NCBI RefSeq assembly: GCF_026898095.1
Contig: NZ_CP114015.1
Span: forward strand, 1,550,001 to 1,614,000
From: Arthrobacter sp. ATA002
GTDB lineage: Bacteria; Actinomycetota; Actinomycetes; Actinomycetales; Micrococcaceae
Direction of reading: 5' to 3'
Length of the DNA: 64,000 nt
Part shown: piece after piece, positions 59,701 through 64,000 of the stretch
How positions within the stretch are numbered: position 1 is the first letter of the stretch
Layout: each line of letters starts with the position of its first letter
The notes under the pieces: generated by a model
What the model was told of the DNA's origin: nothing
Databases searched by the model: none
Seen by the model: the letters and a program-made list of their open reading frames with translations, nothing else
Position numbers and translations under genes: made by a program

Positions 59701-60464
59701 GCTGCCCGCGCAGCGCTGGCCACCATCGCTGCCGCAACTGCTGCCGCCACCGCGGCAGCAGCGAACGACGCCGGCGGGGCGGGGAGCGCACCGACGGCGG
59801 CAAGCAGGTTGATGCCCCGAAGGCTCCCGCCTCGGAAACGGCCGGGGAGGCGGTTGATGCCGGCGCCGTGCTGCAGATCCAGGGCGAGACCGTCGTGGTG
59901 CCGCGCCGGGAACGCCGCGAGCCGGTGCAGGAGGAGCCGCGTTTCACGCTGGAGAGCCTTACCGAGGCCTTCAACGAGGTAGCCGCTGCCGGCGCACCGC
60001 AGGGCAGCACAGCTGAGGGCACGCAGGAAAGGGACCGGGCCGGCGAGTCCGCAGCTGCCCAGCCGGCAGCCGGGACCGCGCCCCGCCGTTCGCGGCGAAG
60101 CAGCGCTGCCGCCCGCAGCGTCCAGCCGGCTTCCGCAGCTGCCGGGGAAGCCGCGGCAGCCGCGCAGGCGCCGGCCTCCGCGGCGAAGGAACCCGCCGCG
60201 CCGGTCCGCCCCGCGGCGCCGGAGCCTGTCCGGCAGGCCCCCTCGGCGCCGTCCCGGGCTCCGCGCCGCCGCCGCGCCGCCGGCAGCCCCCAGGGCGCCG
60301 CAGGAACGGATGCCATCCATACCGGCGGTGCAGTTGCTGCCGGACCCGTAGCTGTCCGCCGCGTTGCGGCACCTGCTGCTGAACAGGCAAAGGATAAGCT
60401 CCGCGAACCCGCCGGCAGTGCGCCCGTCATCCTCGGCGTCGGCGTTCCGGCCTCGGAGCTCTAG
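56799..60464 (+). CDS. rne: Ribonuclease E/G, frame broken three times
   Basis: About 1222 residues across three single-base losses (near 56895 and 57330 in A runs, near 59780 in a G run). The N-terminal 430 residues are Ala/Pro/Glu-rich with Arg blocks (NRSRRRSRRGRNRTR, SRRRRRRRRGDAD). The catalytic core starts at RQMIVRQRDERIQIG with the S1 domain (LIGNVYVGKVQNVLPSMEAA). The metal-binding Asp residues are in MTVVDVNTGKF and IVIDFIDM, and the Zn-link Cys pair in NCEHCDGRG. A C-terminal disordered arm follows. It is the main mRNA decay and rRNA processing endonuclease. It is followed by rplU-rpmA. Confidence 0.94.
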
Positions 60465-60509
60465 CCGAACCGCAGCGCCGGTGCCTGGACGGACCCACCG
60501 GCACCAAAA

Positions 60510-60551
60510 GCTGGGGCGGCCGTCCCCGAAACAGGGGGCGGCCGCCTCAGC
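60510..60551 (+). terminator. Terminator after rne
   Basis: GCTGGGGCGGCCGTCCCC (60510-60527) pairs with GGGGGCGGCCGCCTCAGC (60534-60551) with two mismatched or wobble positions and a 6-nt loop. There is no long T run, so strength is uncertain. Confidence 0.6.
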
Positions 60552-60803
60552 TTCGCCGCGGAGGCGGCAGGACCTCCGGAAATGCTATAAAGTAGGACGA
60601 GAGCAGTGACGTCCGAAGAGGCGCAGCGCCCGAAGCCCCGCATTTGCGGGTTGTCGGTTGCGTAGCGTAACCTTGAACTTCGGTGCGAACGCCTTCCAAC
60701 CGTTTATCGGATACAGGGCGTGACTGCATGGCGCAAGGCGGGCAAATTCAGCCCAGCTAGATGCGCATCCAAGTATTAAACGTCGAGAGAAGTGAGTTCC
60801 CAA
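60552..60803 (+). other. rplU 5' leader and promoter region
   Basis: About 250 bases between the rne terminator and L21. It includes the tandem CGCAGCGCCCGAAG / CCCCGCATTTGCGGG segment, where CCCGCATTTGCGGG forms a small hairpin (60635-60648). L21 leaders are known in other phyla, but I do not recognise that structure here. Confidence 0.35.
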
Positions 60804-61115
60804 GTGGTGTACGCGATTGTCCGCGCTGGCGGCCGCCAAGAAAAGGTTTCCGTCGGAGACCTCGTAACCCTGGACCGCGTCCCCGGTGGAGCCGGCAGCA
60901 CCTTTGAGCTGCCCGCCCTGCTATTGGTTGATGGCGACCAGGTCACCTCTTCCGCACAGGACCTGGCCAAGGTCACCGTGACGGCAGAGATCGTTGAGAA
61001 TTTTCGGGGTCCGAAGATTGTCATCCAGAAATTCAAGAACAAGACCGGCTACAAGAAGCGCCAGGGCTACCGCTCCTCGCTGACCAAGGTCAAGGTTACG
61101 TCCATCAACTCCTGA
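60804..61115 (+). CDS. rplU: 50S ribosomal protein L21
   Basis: 103 residues. [20 protein letters not shown] is the L21 start, and [20 protein letters not shown] the RNA-binding C-terminus. I chose the GTG at 60804 because it gives the conserved MVYAIVR start and leaves a workable distance from GAGAGAAG; the in-frame GTG at 60792 is too close to that site. It is first of the rplU-rpmA pair. Confidence 0.95.
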   Translation: MVYAIVRAGGRQEKVSVGDLVTLDRVPGGAGSTFELPALLLVDGDQVTSSAQDLAKVTVTAEIVENFRGPKIVIQKFKNKTGYKKRQGYRSSLTKVKVTSINS

Positions 61116-61205
61116 TTCTCGTGCCGGCTCCACCCGGAGCCGGGAACGCGGGAAGCATCCCGCCCCTGAGTTTCATAATCAGTTAGCAAAGGCAGGCAGT
61201 AGAAA

Positions 61206-61469
61206 ATGGCACATAAGAAAGGTGCGAGTTCCACTCGCAACGGTCGCGACTCCAACGCCCAGTACCTTGGCGTGAAGCGTTTCGGTGGCCAGGTTGTCAA
61301 GGCAGGCGAAATCATCGTTCGCCAGCGCGGCACCCACTTCCACCCGGGCGAGGGCGTTGGCCGCGGAGGCGACGACACCCTGTTCGCACTGGAAGCAGGC
61401 GCAGTTGAATTCGGCAGCCGCCGCGGCCGCCGCGTCGTGAACATCGTGGCTGCTGCAGCCGCCGAGTAA
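61206..61469 (+). CDS. rpmA: 50S ribosomal protein L27
   Basis: An 87-residue ribosomal protein reaching into the peptidyl-transferase centre. [20 protein letters not shown] and [20 protein letters not shown] are diagnostic. The N-terminus begins directly with AHKKG, without the cleaved extension found in Firmicutes. A strong terminator follows. Confidence 0.97.
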   Translation: MAHKKGASSTRNGRDSNAQYLGVKRFGGQVVKAGEIIVRQRGTHFHPGEGVGRGGDDTLFALEAGAVEFGSRRGRRVVNIVAAAAAE

Positions 61470-61491
61470 TCACCGGCAATTAGCTTTTCCG

Positions 61492-61526
61492 ACGGGGCGG
61501 GCCTTGATGGCCCGCCCCGTTGTCTT
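61492..61526 (+). terminator. Intrinsic terminator after rpmA
   Basis: ACGGGGCGGGCC (61492-61503) and GGCCCGCCCCGT (61509-61520) pair perfectly over 12 bp with a 5-nt loop, followed by TGTCTTT. Confidence 0.9.
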
Positions 61527-61575
61527 TAAGCCAAGCAGAATTGGCATGATCAAGTAGTTCCTTTGAAGGAGAACC

Positions 61576-63150
61576 ATGGCCAGCTTTGTAGACCGCGTAG
61601 TGCTGCATGTATCGGGCGGTACGGGCGGCCATGGTTGCGTGTCCGTCAAGCGTGAAAAGTTCAAGCCCCTGGGCGGGCCCGACGGCGGCAACGGCGGCGA
61701 CGGCGGCGATGTCATCCTCCGCGTCGACTCCAGCGCCACCACGCTGCTTGACTACCACCACCTCCCGCACCGCCACGCCACCAACGGCGGCAACGGGATG
61801 GGCGACTGGCGCAACGGCAAGACCGGCGAAACACTGATCCTGCCGGTGCCCGACGGCACCGTGGTCAAGAACAAGGACGGCGAAGTGCTGGCCGACCTCG
61901 TAGGCGAAGGCTCCGAGTATATTGCCGCAGCCGGCGGCCAGGGTGGACTGGGCAACTCCTCGCTGTCCTCGCAGAAACGCAAGGCCCCCGGTTTTGCCCT
62001 GCTGGGCATACCCGGCGATGAGCGGGATATCGTCCTGGAACTCAAGTCCATTGCCGACATTGCCCTGGTCGGGTTCCCGTCCGCCGGAAAGTCCTCGCTG
62101 ATCGCGGCCATGTCCGCCGCCCGGCCGAAGATTGCCGACTACCCCTTCACCACGCTCGTACCGAACCTGGGCGTCGTGCAGGCGGGCGACGTCCGCTTCA
62201 CCGTGGCAGACGTTCCCGGTCTCATCGAGGGTGCCTCCGAGGGCAAGGGCCTGGGCCACAACTTCCTGCGCCACGTCGAGCGCTGCGCCGCCCTGGTGCA
62301 CGTGCTGGACTGTGCCGCCCTGGAAACGGACCGCGACCCGCTCGGCGACCTGGACATCATCGAAAAAGAGCTTGAGAAGTACGCCGTGGACATGAGCTTC
62401 GCCGGCACCGACGGAGACGTGGTGCCCCTGAACCAGCGTCCGCGCCTGATCGCGCTGAACAAGGTGGACGTTCCGGACGGCCGCGACATGGCCGAGTTCG
62501 TGCGCCCGGAACTGGAGAAGCGCGGTTACCGCGTCTTCGAAGTGTCCGCTTCCAGCCATGAGGGCCTGAAGTCGCTGGGCTACGCCATGGCGGAGATTGT
62601 CCGCGATGCCCGCAGCGCCGTGCAGAGCGCACCGCCGCGGGTCAAGACCCCCACGCTGCGGGTTCGCAGTGCTGACGCCAAGGGCGGGTTCACGATCCGC
62701 CGGGAAGAGCGGAACCTCGAGCCGCTGTTCCGCGTCCTCGGTGACAAGCCGGTGCGCTGGGTGCAGCAGACCGACTTCACCAACGACGAGGCCGTGGGCT
62801 ACCTGGCCGACCGCCTGGCCAAGCTCGGCGTGGAAGACAAGCTCTTCAAGGCCGGCGCCAAGCTCGGCGACGCCGTGGTGATCGGCGAGGGCGACGGCGT
62901 CGTCTTCGACTGGGAGCCGACGATGATCGGCGGCGCGGAACTGCTGGCAGCTTCGCCGCGCGGTTCGGACATCCGGATCGAGGAGTTCTCCCGGCCGACC
63001 CGCGAGGAAAAGCGCGAAGACCACCAGCAGCGCCGCGACGCCCGGGCAGCCGCCCGCGCCGAGCTTGAAGCAGAGCGACGTGCCGGAATCTGGACCGAAT
63101 CGGTGAATTACAAGCACAATAAGCCCGCCGGGCCGGCAGACGGCGAATAG
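61576..63150 (+). CDS. obg: GTPase Obg (CgtA)
   Basis: A 524-residue essential GTPase in ribosome assembly and stress control. The Obg fold is [20 protein letters not shown] with the Gly-rich [20 protein letters not shown]. The G domain has P-loop [30 protein letters not shown] and NKVDVPDG. The C-terminal OCT domain is [18 protein letters not shown], and the last 60 residues are a charged tail typical of actinobacteria. GAAGGAG precedes the ATG. Confidence 0.97.
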   Translation: MASFVDRVVLHVSGGTGGHGCVSVKREKFKPLGGPDGGNGGDGGDVILRVDSSATTLLDYHHLPHRHATNGGNGMGDWRNGKTGETLILPVPDGTVVKNKDGEVLADLVGEGSEYIAAAGGQGGLGNSSLSSQKRKAPGFALLGIPGDERDIVLELKSIADIALVGFPSAGKSSLIAAMSAARPKIADYPFTTLVPNLGVVQAGDVRFTVADVPGLIEGASEGKGLGHNFLRHVERCAALVHVLDCAALETDRDPLGDLDIIEKELEKYAVDMSFAGTDGDVVPLNQRPRLIALNKVDVPDGRDMAEFVRPELEKRGYRVFEVSASSHEGLKSLGYAMAEIVRDARSAVQSAPPRVKTPTLRVRSADAKGGFTIRREERNLEPLFRVLGDKPVRWVQQTDFTNDEAVGYLADRLAKLGVEDKLFKAGAKLGDAVVIGEGDGVVFDWEPTMIGGAELLAASPRGSDIRIEEFSRPTREEKREDHQQRRDARAAARAELEAERRAGIWTESVNYKHNKPAGPADGE

Positions 63151-63202
63151 CGGCTTAATACAATCCGCACGGGGACGGGGATACGCATAGGGTGGTGGGG
63201 AC

Positions 63203-64000
63203 ATGACTGAGAACACGACCTCCCCCGTCCCTGTCCCCGCACCCCGGCGGGCGCTCCGCTCCCGCGCCGGACTTGCCCGGGCGCACCGGATCGTCGTCAA
63301 GGTGGGTTCGTCCTCGCTGACCTCCGTGGCCGGCGGCATTTCCGATGAAGCCCTCACCGGGCTCGCCGACGTGCTGGCCGCCCGCCGGGCGCAGGGAACT
63401 GAAATCATCCTGGTGTCGTCCGGGGCGATTTCCGCGGGCCTGGCACCGCTGGGGCTGACCAAGCGCCCCACCCAGCTTTCCTCACAGCAGGCAGCCGCTT
63501 CCGTGGGACAGGGCCTGCTGATGGCCCGGTACACCGAAGCCTTCGGCAAGCACGGCGTGACCGTCAGCCAGGTCCTGCTCACCATCGAAGACCTGATGCG
63601 CCGCACCCACCACGCCAACGCCCACCGGGCGATGGAACGGCTGCTGAATTTCGGCGTCGTGCCCATCGTCAATGAAAACGACACGGTGGCCAGCCACGAA
63701 ATCCGCTTCGGCGACAACGACCGCCTGGCAGCCCTGGTGGCGCACCTGGTCAAAGCCGACGCGCTGATCCTGCTCTCCGACGTCGACGCCCTCTACGACG
63801 GTCCGCCCTCGGAGGGTGCGGTACGCATCCCGGAGGTAACCGGGCAGAAAGACCTTGAGGACGTGCGCATCGGCAAGGTCGGCCGCGCCGGTGTCGGCAC
63901 CGGCGGCATGGCCACGAAGGTCGAGGCCGCCACCATCGCCGCCGAGTCCGGCATCCCCGCGCTGGTGACCAGCACCGCCAACGCAGCCGCAGCGCTGGCG
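63203..64000 (+). CDS. proB: Glutamate 5-kinase, N-terminal part cut by window edge
   Basis: The first 266 residues are present and the gene continues past the right edge. It phosphorylates glutamate in the first step of proline synthesis. RIVVKVGSSSLTS, ILVSSGAISAGLAPLGL and VVPIVNENDTVASHEIRFGD are the amino-acid-kinase motifs, and KVGRAGVGTGGMATKVEAA is the GTGGM segment. The PUA domain, if any, lies outside. It follows obg by 52 nt, the usual obg-proB order. Confidence 0.95.
   Translation, partial: MTENTTSPVPVPAPRRALRSRAGLARAHRIVVKVGSSSLTSVAGGISDEALTGLADVLAARRAQGTEIILVSSGAISAGLAPLGLTKRPTQLSSQQAAASVGQGLLMARYTEAFGKHGVTVSQVLLTIEDLMRRTHHANAHRAMERLLNFGVVPIVNENDTVASHEIRFGDNDRLAALVAHLVKADALILLSDVDALYDGPPSEGAVRIPEVTGQKDLEDVRIGKVGRAGVGTGGMATKVEAATIAAESGIPALVTSTANAAAALA

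Noticed and set aside
56895-59790. Programmed frameshifting in rne
   Set aside because: Three breaks fitting single-base loss in homopolymers match the error pattern of 14 other genes; no slippery heptamer with a downstream structure was evident.
61480-63753. 757-codon open frame antisense to obg and proB
   Set aside because: Spans two real genes and a terminator, and reads as antisense of conserved GTPase and kinase sequence.

Overview
The window is a 64 kb piece of chromosome from a high-GC actinobacterium, most likely an Arthrobacter-type member of the Micrococcaceae. The evidence is the GC-rich codon use, paired clpP genes followed by clpX, a eukaryote-like IleRS behind an actinobacterial ileS T-box, a folC/DUF4233/ndk cluster, a long RNase E followed by rplU-rpmA-obg-proB, a mycothiol-type DsbA-family reductase and a DUF222/HNH protein. 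The genus is inferred from gene content and order, not from a search. No prophage, insertion sequence or CRISPR array was seen.

Layout. 1-3344 (minus strand): an M50-type peptidase cut by the left edge, an anti-sigma/ECF sigma pair of the RskA/SigK kind, a sortase and a DUF4397 surface protein. 3629-18378: an accessory carbohydrate locus with a GH31 alpha-xylosidase, GH42 beta-galactosidase, LacI regulator, Lpl-type ABC importer (two permeases and a Tat-type lipoprotein, no ATPase), GH3 beta-glucosidase and GH95 alpha-fucosidase. Together these are the exo-activities needed to dismantle a fucosylated xyloglucan oligosaccharide inside the cell. 18491-35434: an SSB paralogue, EttA, thioesterases, truncated haemoglobin with MscS, PepN, RpiB, a Nei-type glycosylase, an HNH protein, a Fur-family regulator and a penicillin-binding-protein-like lipoprotein that has lost its catalytic motifs. 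35503-41310: a PBP remnant, tRNA-Gly, tRNA-Pro, trigger factor, ClpP1-ClpP2-ClpX and a mycothiol-dependent reductase. 41386-55731: ValS, small enzymes, an M23/ArsR pair, T-box-controlled IleS, FolC-DUF4233-Ndk, an oxidoreductase and a maltokinase-cap protein. 55748-64000: VKOR, RNase E, L21, L27, Obg and the start of ProB.

A technical feature dominates interpretation. Fifteen genes, including the essential clpX, valS and rne, can only be read full length across frame breaks. I count 21 breaks. Twenty fit the loss of one base and one fits the loss of two, mostly in short G/C, A or T runs. This looks like systematic under-calling in the assembly rather than gene decay, so I annotate whole genes across the breaks.

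The most interesting biology is the putative xyloglucan-oligosaccharide locus with shared LacI-type operators, the GH3 enzyme carrying a beta-trefoil-like insertion, the catalytically dead PBP lipoprotein beside a paralogue remnant, and a ClgR-like box in front of clpP1P2.
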